From: Sulfitobacter sp. BSw21498 | Lineage (GTDB): Bacteria; Pseudomonadota; Alphaproteobacteria; Rhodobacterales; Rhodobacteraceae | Assembly: GCF_006064855.1 (NCBI RefSeq) | Contig: NZ_CP040753.1 | Span: forward strand, 2,108,001 to 2,172,000 | Direction: 5' to 3' | Length of the DNA: 64,000 bases | Shown: in pieces, positions 9,761 to 17,865 of the stretch | Numbering within the stretch: position 1 is the first letter of the stretch | Layout of the letters: each line of letters starts with the position of its first letter | Position numbers and translations under genes: made by a program | The notes under the pieces: model-generated | Databases searched by the model: none | What the model was told of the DNA's origin: nothing | Seen by the model: the letters and a program-made list of their open reading frames with translations, nothing else

Positions 9761-9778
9761 CCAATTGCCCTCCAATTG
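9761..9778 (-). promoter_or_regulatory. CCAATTG direct repeat upstream of ccr
   Basis: Two copies of CCAATTG start 11 bp apart (9761-9767 and 9772-9778), one helical turn, about 92-109 bp upstream of the ccr start. The CAATTG core is palindromic, so both strands read alike. A regulator site is plausible but unproven; no regulator gene is adjacent. Confidence 0.3.
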
Positions 9779-9821
9779 TAACTTTATGACTTTGCAGTCG
9801 CAGCAATTTCACCTGTTTGAC

Positions 9822-11168
9822 CTATCGATCAAAGAAATGCGCGATCGAGTTCGCATAGAAGCGCAGCACCGACCGCTGACTGTCAGCAGGCCGATATCCC
9901 CGCTCTACCGCTGTGATTATCCCGCGTTGCAACAGATGTTGGCGTGCCTTGACCACATTGGTGCCAAACCCTTCGTCCCCTTCAAATGTATTGACCGGAG
10001 CAAGGGCTGCCATATGGGCCATCTCTTGTTCAAGCGCCACACCGTCCAGCGGCACTTCCGCCAACAACAACACCCGTGCCAGCAAGGGTACAAACAGCAG
10101 CGGCATCTCGTGTTCGATCCGGCCCATCAGGTCCTGCGCGATCCCGTCGACATCGGGGGTGCTGCCATAGTCGCGCAGATGCACCGGCGTGCCAAACACC
10201 ACCACGGCCTCTCCGAAGCGCAGGAACTTGCCGCGCATACGCAGCCAGACCTTGCGCACAATGAACTTCAGAATGACCGAGATTTGCGCGTCGAACCGCC
10301 GCGTGCCCGCCTCATCCGCCGAGATCAGGACGCGATCCTCCAGTACCCGGTCATAGTTGATCGCCACGGGCACAAAAACGACATCGCGGTCTTTCAGGTC
10401 GGCCTCCAGTACATAGCCGAGCAACCCCATCTTGGGCGGCATCAGCTTGCCATTCAGGCTCAGCCCGCCTTCGGGGAAGATCGCTTGGGTCACGCCGCCT
10501 TCGGTCGCCATCTGCACATAGCGCGCCAGCACCTTGCGATACAGCGCACCGCGCGATTTGCGCCGGATGAAATAGGCCCCCATTGACCGGATCAACCGGC
10601 TTAGGGGCCAGACCCGCGCCCATTCCCCCACGGCATAGCTCAGCGCGGATGCCTCCCCCGCGAGGTAGGTGACCAGCACGTAATCCATATTGCTTCGGTG
10701 GTTCATGATAAAGATGACCGTGGCGTCTGACGGAATACCTTCGATCACGGCGTCATTTTGGGTACCCGTGCGCACATCGTAAAGCGCGTTCGCCAGAAAC
10801 CGCGCCAGCCGGATGCCAAAGCTGAAATAGGCAAAGGCGCTAAAGCTCGGGACAATTTCGCGGGCATAGCGTCGCGCCTGTTCTGACGCGACGTTTTCAG
10901 GGATGCCGTTGGCGCGGGCGTGATCCACGATGGCCTGACTGATCTGCGGATCATAAATCAGCCGCTGGATCATATCGTGACGCCGCGCGAGCTTGAACGG
11001 CTCGATTGGGCGGGTCAGCCGTGTGTTCAACTGCGCGACAGCCTTTTCCAGCCGTCTGCGAAAAAACCACCTGACCGAGGGCAGTAAAAAGTGGCTCAGC
11101 GCGGTCACCGCGGCGAAAAGCAGGATCACGGCGAAAAGCCAAACGGGAAGTTCAATAGTTTGCGTCAT
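9822..11168 (-). CDS. Glycerol-3-phosphate/lysophosphatidate-type acyltransferase
   Basis: Membrane-bound acyltransferase of the PlsB/PlsC superfamily, 448 residues, likely transferring an acyl chain to a glycerol phosphate backbone. Block I is NHRSNMD (156-162, an HX4D catalytic pair), block II GAYFIRR (197-203), block III FPEGG (231-235). An N-terminal helix (about 8-30) anchors it. It is longer than ordinary PlsC (about 240 residues) and shorter than E. coli PlsB (about 807), with an extra C-terminal region of about 150 residues. The upstream ATG at 11207 adds 13 unlikely residues, so I use the ATG at 11168. A true PlsC is encoded separately at 36881-37615. The exact acceptor is not resolved. 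Confidence 0.83.
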   Translation of the reverse strand: MTQTIELPVWLFAVILLFAAVTALSHFLLPSVRWFFRRRLEKAVAQLNTRLTRPIEPFKLARRHDMIQRLIYDPQISQAIVDHARANGIPENVASEQARRYAREIVPSFSAFAYFSFGIRLARFLANALYDVRTGTQNDAVIEGIPSDATVIFIMNHRSNMDYVLVTYLAGEASALSYAVGEWARVWPLSRLIRSMGAYFIRRKSRGALYRKVLARYVQMATEGGVTQAIFPEGGLSLNGKLMPPKMGLLGYVLEADLKDRDVVFVPVAINYDRVLEDRVLISADEAGTRRFDAQISVILKFIVRKVWLRMRGKFLRFGEAVVVFGTPVHLRDYGSTPDVDGIAQDLMGRIEHEMPLLFVPLLARVLLLAEVPLDGVALEQEMAHMAALAPVNTFEGDEGFGTNVVKARQHLLQRGIITAVERGYRPADSQRSVLRFYANSIAHFFDR

Positions 11169-11309
11169 TGCCCAACCCTTGCAGGAGGCGCACAGTCTGG
11201 GCAACACAAAAGCAAAATGCGCTGCGTTAAGAAGACCCGAAAGAACGCCATACCCGCCGCCGCCTAAGGCAGCGCGAAGCCTTTAGGTGCCATGCCGCGA
11301 TGCAGCGAA

Positions 11310-11339
11310 TTGACAGCGCCCGATTATTTCACGTATCAA
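11310..11339 (+). promoter_or_regulatory. Possible sigma70-type promoter for ethylmalonyl-CoA mutase
   Basis: TTGACA at 11310-11315, an 18-base spacer, and TATCAA at 11334-11339. The start codon is at 11388. The -35 is perfect; the -10 matches consensus in four of six positions. Confidence 0.4.
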
Positions 11340-11387
11340 TCGACCAGCGCAATAATATTACCCATTCGATTCACGAAAGGCCGCCCC

Positions 11388-13355
11388 ATGTCGCAACCGC
11401 AAAAAGACCGCCCCTGGCTGATCCGCACCTATGCCGGACACTCTACCGCCGAGGCATCCAATGCGCTGTACCGCGCAAACCTTTTGAAAGGGCAAACCGG
11501 CCTGTCGGTCGCTTTTGATCTGCCCACACAGACTGGCTATGACAGCGACCACATCCTGTCGCGCGGCGAAGTCGGCAAGGTGGGCGTGCCCGTGGGCCAT
11601 TTGGGCGACATGCGCAGCCTGTTCAAGGACATCCCGCTTGAACAGATGAACACGTCGATGACGATCAATGCCACTGCCCCATGGCTGCTGGCGCTGTATA
11701 TCGCCGCGGCCGAGGAACAGGGCGCGGACGTGTCTAAGCTGCAAGGCACCGTACAAAACGACCTGATCAAGGAATACCTGTCGCGCGGCACCTATATCTG
11801 CCCGCCTGCCCCGTCGCTCAAGATGATCGCGGATGTGGCCGAATACTGCTATACAAACGTGCCCAAATGGAACCCGATGAACGTCTGTTCCTACCACCTG
11901 CAAGAAGCCGGCGCGACGCCCGAGCAAGAACTGGCCTTTGCCCTTGCCACTGCGACCGCCGTGCTGGACGCTCTGCGCCCCCGCGTCCCCGAAGAAGATT
12001 TTCCGAAACTCGTTGGCCGGATCTCCTTCTTTGTGAATGCCGGCATCCGTTTCGTCACCGAGATGTGCAAGATGCGCGCCTTTGGTGATCTGTGGGACGA
12101 GATTTGCCTTGAACGCTACGGCGTCGAGGACCCCAAATACCGGCGCTTCCGCTATGGTGTGCAGGTGAATTCGCTGGGACTGACCGAACAACAGCCCGAA
12201 AACAACGTCTACCGTATCCTGATCGAGATGCTGGCGGTGACCCTGTCAAAGAACGCTCGCGCCCGCGCCGTGCAGTTGCCCGCCTGGAACGAAGCGCTTG
12301 GCCTGCCACGCCCGTGGGACCAGCAGTGGTCAATGCGGATGCAGCAAATCATGGCCTACGAAACCGACCTGCTTGAGTTCGACGACCTGTTCGACGGCAA
12401 CCCCGCTGTGGACCGCAAAGTCGAAGCGCTGAAAGAAGGCGCACGGGCCGAGCTTGCCAACCTTGACGACATGGGCGGCGCAATTTCCGCGATTGACTAC
12501 ATGAAGTCGCGTCTGGTCGAAAGCAACGCCGACCGTCTGGGCCGCATCGAAGCGGGCGAGACGATCGTGGTGGGCGTCAACAAGTGGCAGCAGGGCGAAC
12601 CCTCGCCGTTGATGACCGGCGATGGTGGCATCATGGTCGTGGACCCCGCGGTTGAGGCAGACCAGATCAACCGTCTGAATGCATGGCGCGACAGCCGCGA
12701 TCAAGCGGCCGTAGACAAAGCCCTTGCCGATCTGCGCGCCGCCGCCGCCGAAGGTCGCAACGTCATGGAGCCGTCGATCGCAGCCGCCAAAGCGGGCGTC
12801 ACAACGGGCGAATGGGCGGAACAGATGCGTAGCGTCCACGGGGAATACCGCGGGCCCACAGGTGTCGCATCAGGCCGGTCGAACAAGACCGAAGGGCTGG
12901 ACGATCTGCGCGACGCCGTTGACGCCGTAAGCACCCGTCTGGGCCGCCGCCTGAGCTTTCTGGTGGGCAAGCCGGGGCTGGACGGCCATTCCAACGGTGC
13001 CGAACAGATCGCCGTGCGCGCACGCGATTGCGGTATGGAAATCGCCTACGAGGGTATTCGGCTTACCCCGTCCGAAATTGTTTCCGCCGCCCTGGAGGGA
13101 GAGCATCACGTCGTCGGACTTTCCATTCTTTCGGGATCGCATATTCCATTGGTCGAGGATTTGATGAAACAAATGCGTGACGCCGGATTGGCGCATATTC
13201 CCGTAATCGTAGGTGGAATTATTCCAGAAGAAGACGCCAAAAGATTGCGCGCCATGGGTGTTGCCCGCGTTTACACGCCGAAGGACTTTGAATTGAATAC
13301 GATTATGGCAGACATCGTCACACTGGCCGATCCTGAAACAGTGGCCGCGGAATAA
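11388..13355 (+). CDS. ecm: Ethylmalonyl-CoA mutase (adenosylcobalamin-dependent)
   Basis: Converts (2R)-ethylmalonyl-CoA to (2S)-methylsuccinyl-CoA in the ethylmalonyl-CoA pathway. The 655 residues fuse the acyl-CoA mutase TIM barrel (with SVAFDLPTQTGYDSD and NTSMTINATAPW) to a C-terminal B12-binding domain whose DxHxxG motif reads DGHSNG (532-537); its histidine ligates cobalt. The sequence type (MeaA-like) and the ccr neighbour favour this enzyme over methylmalonyl-CoA mutase, though the latter cannot be formally excluded. The ATG at 11388 follows an AAAGG Shine-Dalgarno; the frame opens 32 codons earlier. The last 100 or so codons switch to AT-rich codons, unlike the rest of the gene (see findings). 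Confidence 0.92.
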   Translation: MSQPQKDRPWLIRTYAGHSTAEASNALYRANLLKGQTGLSVAFDLPTQTGYDSDHILSRGEVGKVGVPVGHLGDMRSLFKDIPLEQMNTSMTINATAPWLLALYIAAAEEQGADVSKLQGTVQNDLIKEYLSRGTYICPPAPSLKMIADVAEYCYTNVPKWNPMNVCSYHLQEAGATPEQELAFALATATAVLDALRPRVPEEDFPKLVGRISFFVNAGIRFVTEMCKMRAFGDLWDEICLERYGVEDPKYRRFRYGVQVNSLGLTEQQPENNVYRILIEMLAVTLSKNARARAVQLPAWNEALGLPRPWDQQWSMRMQQIMAYETDLLEFDDLFDGNPAVDRKVEALKEGARAELANLDDMGGAISAIDYMKSRLVESNADRLGRIEAGETIVVGVNKWQQGEPSPLMTGDGGIMVVDPAVEADQINRLNAWRDSRDQAAVDKALADLRAAAAEGRNVMEPSIAAAKAGVTTGEWAEQMRSVHGEYRGPTGVASGRSNKTEGLDDLRDAVDAVSTRLGRRLSFLVGKPGLDGHSNGAEQIAVRARDCGMEIAYEGIRLTPSEIVSAALEGEHHVVGLSILSGSHIPLVEDLMKQMRDAGLAHIPVIVGGIIPEEDAKRLRAMGVARVYTPKDFELNTIMADIVTLADPETVAAE

Positions 13356-13439
13356 AAGCCGCTTATTCAATAAATACTTTTTTTGTTCATTCTTTTGGAG
13401 TAAAGCAACGAATGGCTTTTCGACAAAGGAATGAGCGAA

Positions 13440-13754
13440 ATGAGTATTGATCTGAGCACAATGTCCCACAAAGAGCTTGAACAGCATTTGGAAGACGTGA
13501 AGATGGCGATTAAAAACGCATATGAACGCGACCGTGTAGAAGCCCGCAAAGCAGCTGAAAAAGCAGCCGCCGAATACGGCTTTTCACTGGACGAAGTTTC
13601 CAGCGGCGCGAAAAAGGGCAAAGCTGCAAAAGCTGCCGCGAAATACGCCAACCCCGAAGATCCTAGCCAGACATGGACCGGCAAAGGCCGTCAGCCCAAC
13701 TGGTTCCGCAATCTTGTTTCCAATGGCACAGCACCGGAATCCCTGGAACTGTAA
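13440..13754 (+). CDS. H-NS family (HvrA-type) nucleoid-associated protein
   Basis: Small DNA-binding protein of 104 residues. An N-terminal helical, coiled-coil dimerisation region (MSIDLSTMSHKELEQHLEDV) is followed by an Ala/Lys-rich linker and a C-terminal H-NS DNA-binding motif with TWTGKGRQPNW (the TGxGRxP AT-hook-like loop). HvrA-like proteins modulate AT-rich or photosynthesis and nitrogen-fixation genes in Rhodobacter; a general silencing role is inferred here. An ATG at 13431 would add three residues. I prefer 13440 because AAAGGA lies nine bases before it but directly abuts the upstream ATG. The gene lies in an AT-richer codon patch shared with the flanks. Confidence 0.86.
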   Translation: MSIDLSTMSHKELEQHLEDVKMAIKNAYERDRVEARKAAEKAAAEYGFSLDEVSSGAKKGKAAKAAAKYANPEDPSQTWTGKGRQPNWFRNLVSNGTAPESLEL

Positions 13755-13762
13755 GTAAACTT

Positions 13763-13787
13763 GGACATCGCACCCCTTGCGATGTCC
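13763..13787 (+). terminator. Hairpin between hns-like gene and deoD
   Basis: Perfect 10-bp stem (GGACATCGCA and TGCGATGTCC) with a five-base loop, nine bases after the H-NS-type stop. No T run follows, so it may be an attenuator or mRNA 3'-end stabiliser rather than a strong terminator. Confidence 0.5.
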
Positions 13788-13835
13788 GTGCCCCCGCGGC
13801 GCATCCTCTTGGCTTTGGAAATAGACGAGCATCCT

Positions 13836-14546
13836 ATGACAATTCATATCGGCGCAAAACCCGGCGACATCGCGGAAACAGTTCTCATGCCGGGCGACCC
13901 CTATCGCGCGAAATGGGCGGCGGAAACATTTCTTAAAGATGCAAAACTTGTGAATGAAGTCCGCGGCATGTTGGGTTTCACGGGCACATGGAATGGCAAC
14001 CGCGTCACGATTCAAGGCTCGGGCATGGGGATGCCGTCGCTCTCGATTTATGCCAATGAATTGATTTCCGAATTCAACGCACAAACCCTAATTCGGATTG
14101 GCTCTTGTGGCGGGATGCAACCGCAAGTTGGCATTCGCGATGTGATTATTGCCATGACGGCGACGACAATTACCTCGCCGTCTTCCGGTATCTTCCGCGA
14201 GATGAATTACGCCCCTTGCGCCGATTGGTCCCTGCTGCGTGCCGCTGTGAATGCTGCCGAAGCAAAAGGCACAAAAACACATGTCGGCGGGATCTATTCC
14301 TCGGATGTATTCTATGCCGAACGCCCTGATCTGGACGAACAGATGACCCGCCACGGCATTCTGGGCGTCGAGATGGAAGCAGCTGAACTCTATACGCTTG
14401 CCGCGCGTCACAAGCGCCGTGCGCTGGCTGTGCTGACCGTTAGCGACCACTTGCAAACCGGTGAGGCGCTGCCTGCGGAAGAGCGTGAGAAGTCGTTTGG
14501 CGATATGGTAGAGATCGCGCTGCAGGCGGCGTTCCCGAACAGCTGA
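13836..14546 (+). CDS. deoD: Purine-nucleoside phosphorylase, DeoD type
   Basis: Phosphorolyses purine (deoxy)ribonucleosides to the base and (deoxy)ribose 1-phosphate in the salvage pathway. At 236 residues it has the length of hexameric DeoD enzymes. It shows the phosphate loop [19 protein letters not shown], the ribose-binding [13 protein letters not shown], and SDH carrying the catalytic aspartate (TVSDHLQTG). The frame extends 25 codons upstream, but the ATG at 13836 starts the conserved [14 protein letters not shown]. The nucleoside-type ABC importer at 168-4894 could supply substrate. The 5' half shares the ATT-rich codon patch; the 3' half returns to the local norm. Confidence 0.93.
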   Translation: MTIHIGAKPGDIAETVLMPGDPYRAKWAAETFLKDAKLVNEVRGMLGFTGTWNGNRVTIQGSGMGMPSLSIYANELISEFNAQTLIRIGSCGGMQPQVGIRDVIIAMTATTITSPSSGIFREMNYAPCADWSLLRAAVNAAEAKGTKTHVGGIYSSDVFYAERPDLDEQMTRHGILGVEMEAAELYTLAARHKRRALAVLTVSDHLQTGEALPAEEREKSFGDMVEIALQAAFPNS

Positions 14547-14555
14547 TGCGTCTTG

Positions 14556-14589
14556 ATCCCCCGTCGGACGCTCCGCGGGGGATTTATTG
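14556..14589 (+). terminator. Terminator downstream of deoD
   Basis: Stem ATCCCCCG (14556-14563) and CGGGGGAT (14576-14583) with a 12-base loop, followed by TTATTG. It lies ten bases after the deoD stop and before the convergent DUF1989 gene. Confidence 0.75.
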
Positions 14590-14626
14590 CCATTTTGAAT
14601 TATCAGGCCGGTGTCGACCCTAGCCC

Positions 14627-15469
14627 TCAGCCCCCGTGGCTGCGGTCGTATCCGTTAGGCTGCGGGCTTTGCCAGCCGTCAAGCGTGCCACTTGCGGGGG
14701 CAAAAACCTCTACCAGCAGCGGATAGCAAGCGGCGGTATCGGCCGAATGCTTCGACGAACAGTCGCCGCCCGGACAAGCGCTGAGCGCGCCGAGCAGGTC
14801 GATCTCGGCAAAAAACTCGAGGTAATCATCGGGGCGCACCGGACTGGCCTTCATGAAATACTGGCCGGTATCACGGGTAAAGCCGGTGCACATAAAGACG
14901 TTCAGCACATCATGCACAAACGGCTCTGCTTCGGCGTAGGATATACCCTGATGGTCCGCCAATGCGCGGATCAGGTTTGAATGGCAGCAATGGTGATACT
15001 GCCCGCCGGATAAAAGCTGGTTGGTATAAGGATCGCAACGCGTGCCGATCACATCATGCACAGAGCCGCCAAAATCATCGATACCGTACCAATCCAGCGT
15101 ATCATGGGTCAGGGTCGCCATGGGGCGCAGCGTAGGAAAGCTGGACCACATACGCTGGCCTGTGGTGATATGCGTGCCATGCAACGCGCGCGTCTTGCCG
15201 GAATAGAACCGTTCAGACAGGTCGTGCCGTGCCCAAAGGTTCAAATCGCCGACCTGCGGCCCTTCGACTGAAGTGATGCGAAAGAAATGCCCCGCGGGCA
15301 CGGTAAAGCAGCGCGCGTCGTGGGGTGCGACCAGGGCCTCGTCTACCTTGGTCAGCGTTTCGCGCGCACGGCCATATTGTGCCATGTCAGGCGCGGGCAG
15401 GGTTTCAACGGGGTAGCAAATCACGGGCGCGACAGCGCGGCGGGCATCCGCATCGATGGGCATGGTCAT
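14627..15469 (-). CDS. DUF1989 / urea carboxylase-associated family protein
   Basis: A 280-residue protein of the DUF1989 family, often annotated as urea carboxylase- or amidomethyltransferase-associated and found near urea and aminomethyl metabolism genes. Visible conserved stretches include VPAGHFFRITSVEGPQVGDL, GGQYHHCCHSNL and ADTAACYPLLVEVF; His and Cys residues in the second suggest a metal site. No urea carboxylase or transporter lies next to it, so the substrate is unknown. The frame opens 13 codons earlier; the ATG at 15469 is preferred because the protein then begins MTMPIDADARRAV. A second ATG at 15463 is equally near. Confidence 0.8.
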   Translation of the reverse strand: MTMPIDADARRAVAPVICYPVETLPAPDMAQYGRARETLTKVDEALVAPHDARCFTVPAGHFFRITSVEGPQVGDLNLWARHDLSERFYSGKTRALHGTHITTGQRMWSSFPTLRPMATLTHDTLDWYGIDDFGGSVHDVIGTRCDPYTNQLLSGGQYHHCCHSNLIRALADHQGISYAEAEPFVHDVLNVFMCTGFTRDTGQYFMKASPVRPDDYLEFFAEIDLLGALSACPGGDCSSKHSADTAACYPLLVEVFAPASGTLDGWQSPQPNGYDRSHGG

Positions 15470-15520
15470 AGGGGGTATCCTGTCTGCTAGGGTTCGATCC
15501 CGCGCCAAGCTTTCGCGACA

Positions 15521-15745
15521 TCAGAGCGGCCGGCCGCCAACGTTGGCCTTGCAGTCGCGGGGCGGGCCTTTGGTGCCGGTATAGGCTTCGGCACCGCACG
15601 CAACGCAGTGATAGAACTGAAGGCTGCCTTTGTCGCGGTTGCTGTCCTTGCGCCAGCGGCACCCGCGCACCGCTTTATCGCGGTAGGCAAAATAGGCGAC
15701 AATCGCAAAGGCGATAACAAAGGCAATGAGGATCATAAGGGGCAC
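15521..15745 (-). CDS. Small membrane protein with a cysteine pair
   Basis: A 74-residue protein that I do not recognise. It has one N-terminal membrane helix (residues 2-20), then a basic, cysteine-containing tail with CVACG and a further single Cys near residue 66, suggesting a small metal-binding or redox tail on the cytoplasmic side. It lies 51 bp before the DUF1989 gene and 52 bp after sdhB, all on the minus strand, so it may be the tail of the sdh transcript. An ATG three codons downstream is an alternative start. That it is real is inferred from its clean membrane-helix layout and tight packing. Confidence 0.6.
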   Translation of the reverse strand: MPLMILIAFVIAFAIVAYFAYRDKAVRGCRWRKDSNRDKGSLQFYHCVACGAEAYTGTKGPPRDCKANVGGRPL

Positions 15746-15797
15746 TTGTCACGGCCCCACGCGCCAATGGCGGCGGGGGCCGTGGGTTGCGATGGGA

Positions 15798-16577
15798 TCA
15801 AACGGTGCGTTCGACCATCATCTTTTTGATATTGGCAATGGCTGCGGCAGGGTTCAGGCCCTTGGGGCAGGTTTTGGCACAGTTCATGATGGTGTGGCAG
15901 CGGTACAGTTTGAACGGATCTTCAAGTTCGTCCAGACGTTCGCCTGTGGCCTCATCGCGGCTGTCGATGATCCAGCGGTAGGCATGCAGCAATGCTGCTG
16001 GCCCGAGGTAGCGGTCGCCGTTCCACCAGTAGCTGGGGCAGGATGTCGAGCAGCAGGCGCACATGATACATTCATAGAGCCCGTCCAGCTTGGCACGGTC
16101 ATCGATTGACTGCTTCCATTCCTTGGCGGGTTCAGCTGTCTTGGTTTCAAGCCACGGCTGGATCGATGCGTGCTGCGCATAGAAGTGCGTCAAGTCGGGG
16201 ATGAGATCCTTGACCACGGGCATGTGAGGCAGCGGATAGATTTTCACCGCGCCGTTCACCTCGTCCACGCCATAGGTACAGGCAAGCGTATTGATCCCGT
16301 CGATGTTCATTGCGCAAGACCCGCAGATACCCTCGCGGCAGGACCGGCGGAAGGTCAGCGTCGGGTCGATCTCGTTCTTGATCTTGATCAGCGCGTCCAG
16401 AATCATCGGGCCGCAGGTATCCATATCGACGAAATACGTGTCGATCGCCGGGTTTTTCCCGTCATCGGGGTTCCAGCGATACACCTGAAACTGCCGCAGA
16501 TTTTTGGCACCTTCGGGTTTCGGCCATGTCTTACCGGTCGTCATCCGGGAGTTCTTGGGGAGCGTGAGTTGAACCAT
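15798..16577 (-). CDS. sdhB: Succinate dehydrogenase iron-sulfur subunit
   Basis: Electron-transfer subunit of complex II, passing electrons from SdhA to ubiquinone. The 259 residues contain the [2Fe-2S] ligands in CREGICGSC and a later LAC, and the two C-terminal cluster motifs [12 protein letters not shown] and [14 protein letters not shown] for the [4Fe-4S] and [3Fe-4S] centres. The ATG at 16577 has a GGAG Shine-Dalgarno; the frame runs 49 codons further upstream without similarity to SdhB. It is the last canonical gene of sdhCDAB, but two unrelated genes lie between it and sdhA. Confidence 0.96.
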   Translation of the reverse strand: MVQLTLPKNSRMTTGKTWPKPEGAKNLRQFQVYRWNPDDGKNPAIDTYFVDMDTCGPMILDALIKIKNEIDPTLTFRRSCREGICGSCAMNIDGINTLACTYGVDEVNGAVKIYPLPHMPVVKDLIPDLTHFYAQHASIQPWLETKTAEPAKEWKQSIDDRAKLDGLYECIMCACCSTSCPSYWWNGDRYLGPAALLHAYRWIIDSRDEATGERLDELEDPFKLYRCHTIMNCAKTCPKGLNPAAAIANIKKMMVERTV

Positions 16578-16630
16578 ATCGCTTCTCCTGGTCTGTCGGG
16601 CAGATGCCCAGTTCGTTACAATTTTGGCGC

Positions 16631-17446
16631 TTACGTCTTTCGGATGTAAAGCGCATTTCCTTCGGCGCGCAGGGTTTGGCGGTACCCGCAGGCCAGTATT
16701 TCTGCACACAAGTCGGTGCCCCATTGGTCCGCGTGGCGGACCTCTATCAAGATCGCATCGGGCAGCCAGCCGCCGGATTTGCCCTGCGCGAGGATCGGCT
16801 TCAGCACGACTTCTTCGGCCCCCTCGACGTCAATCTTGAGGATCGCCGCGTCGTGGTGCCGTGCGGCGTGTGTAAAGGCGGACAGGGGCCGGGTGGGCAC
16901 CAGCACGCCGCCGTTTTGTTGTTTACCCTCGATCGGGAGCAGCGATGCCTGACCGTAGTTGTGGCCACGGAAGTTCAGCATCGCCTCGCCGTCGCGGTCG
17001 GACAGAGCGCAGCCTTCGATGCGGACTTTGTCGGTCAGATTGTTCAGCGCGATGTTCATTCCAAGGCGGCCAATCATCAGCGGGTTGGGTTCGAACGCAA
17101 CGACGCGCGACCCTTCGCCCGAAGCCATGGCCAGCGGGATCGAATACGCACCGCAGTTCGCACCGATATCAAAGACCAGCACGTTGCGATCTTCGACCAG
17201 TTCGACCAAGGCGACCAGCGATTTGATCTCGGGCGGGTATTCGTTCAGCCAGATGCAGGTTTCGGTGTAATTGTCGCGCGGGTCCACCACCATCCGGATG
17301 TCGGCAAACTCAACCTCTGTGGGGCCAAGCTGCGACTTGATACGGGTCCGCACATGGGTATCGCCCTCTCGAAATTGCGCGCGCAAATCGGCCATATGGC
17401 CCGCGTCTACGACGTCCGCATCTGAGGTGGCAATCGGGTGACCCAT
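16631..17446 (-). CDS. FkbM family methyltransferase
   Basis: SAM-dependent O-methyltransferase-like protein of the FkbM family, 271 residues. Motif I reads [16 protein letters not shown], followed by VVAFEPNP (acidic ribose-binding strand end) and [12 protein letters not shown], the family hallmark. FkbM enzymes usually methylate polyketide, glycan or lipid hydroxyls; the substrate here is unknown. The ATG at 17446 overlaps the stop of the preceding lipoprotein gene by one base (TAATG), which argues for this start over the ATG at 17491. Its position inside the sdh operon, between sdhA and sdhB, is unusual. Confidence 0.83.
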   Translation of the reverse strand: MGHPIATSDADVVDAGHMADLRAQFREGDTHVRTRIKSQLGPTEVEFADIRMVVDPRDNYTETCIWLNEYPPEIKSLVALVELVEDRNVLVFDIGANCGAYSIPLAMASGEGSRVVAFEPNPLMIGRLGMNIALNNLTDKVRIEGCALSDRDGEAMLNFRGHNYGQASLLPIEGKQQNGGVLVPTRPLSAFTHAARHHDAAILKIDVEGAEEVVLKPILAQGKSGGWLPDAILIEVRHADQWGTDLCAEILACGYRQTLRAEGNALYIRKT

Positions 17447-17781
17447 TAGCCCAGAAGCCCCGGGACGCCGCTGGCAGAGCGCGACAGACATTGCACAGTT
17501 TCGGGGCGCGACAGAACCGAGCGCACAGTGGCGACGGTTGTATCATCCACGCCGATCACAGCGGATTTGGCGAAAACGCGCACCTCTAGGGCGTCGGCGT
17601 TGTCGACGATGCAATTGGTAAACGGCGTAATCAGCTGCTTGGGCACCTGCGGAAAGCGGGTGGCAAGGGTTTCGGTGATGACCCCTTTGGCGGCTTCGCG
17701 GCCGATGCTGTCAACCTGCTGCGTTGCTTGCGCACAAGCAGACGCGGCCAGGATCATGGTCATAGCGATAAACTGTTTCAT
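17446..17781 (-). CDS. Putative small lipoprotein in sdh operon
   Basis: A 111-residue exported protein of unknown function. The N-terminus MKQFIAMTMILAASAC reads as a lipoprotein signal with ASAC as an acceptable lipobox, cysteine near residue 16. The mature part holds two further cysteines (NCIVDN and VQCLSR) that could form a disulfide. The ATG at 17781 was chosen because it starts the signal; an upstream ATG at 17844 would bury it. The stop overlaps the FkbM start. It follows sdhA by 84 bp and is presumably co-transcribed. No enzyme motif is visible. Confidence 0.65.
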   Translation of the reverse strand: MKQFIAMTMILAASACAQATQQVDSIGREAAKGVITETLATRFPQVPKQLITPFTNCIVDNADALEVRVFAKSAVIGVDDTTVATVRSVLSRPETVQCLSRSASGVPGLLG

Positions 17782-17865
17782 GTCGCCTGCCCTCCGCCTT
17801 GCAGGACGGGGGCAAGAGCCCCCAATTTGGTCCCCTGCCCCCAAAAGCGGGAGCAGGGTTTAAGA

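Noticed and set aside
13412..13450. Twelve-codon frame overlapping the start of the H-NS-type gene
   Set aside because: It has a possible GGAG upstream, but the spacing is long and nothing suggests a leader peptide; likely chance.
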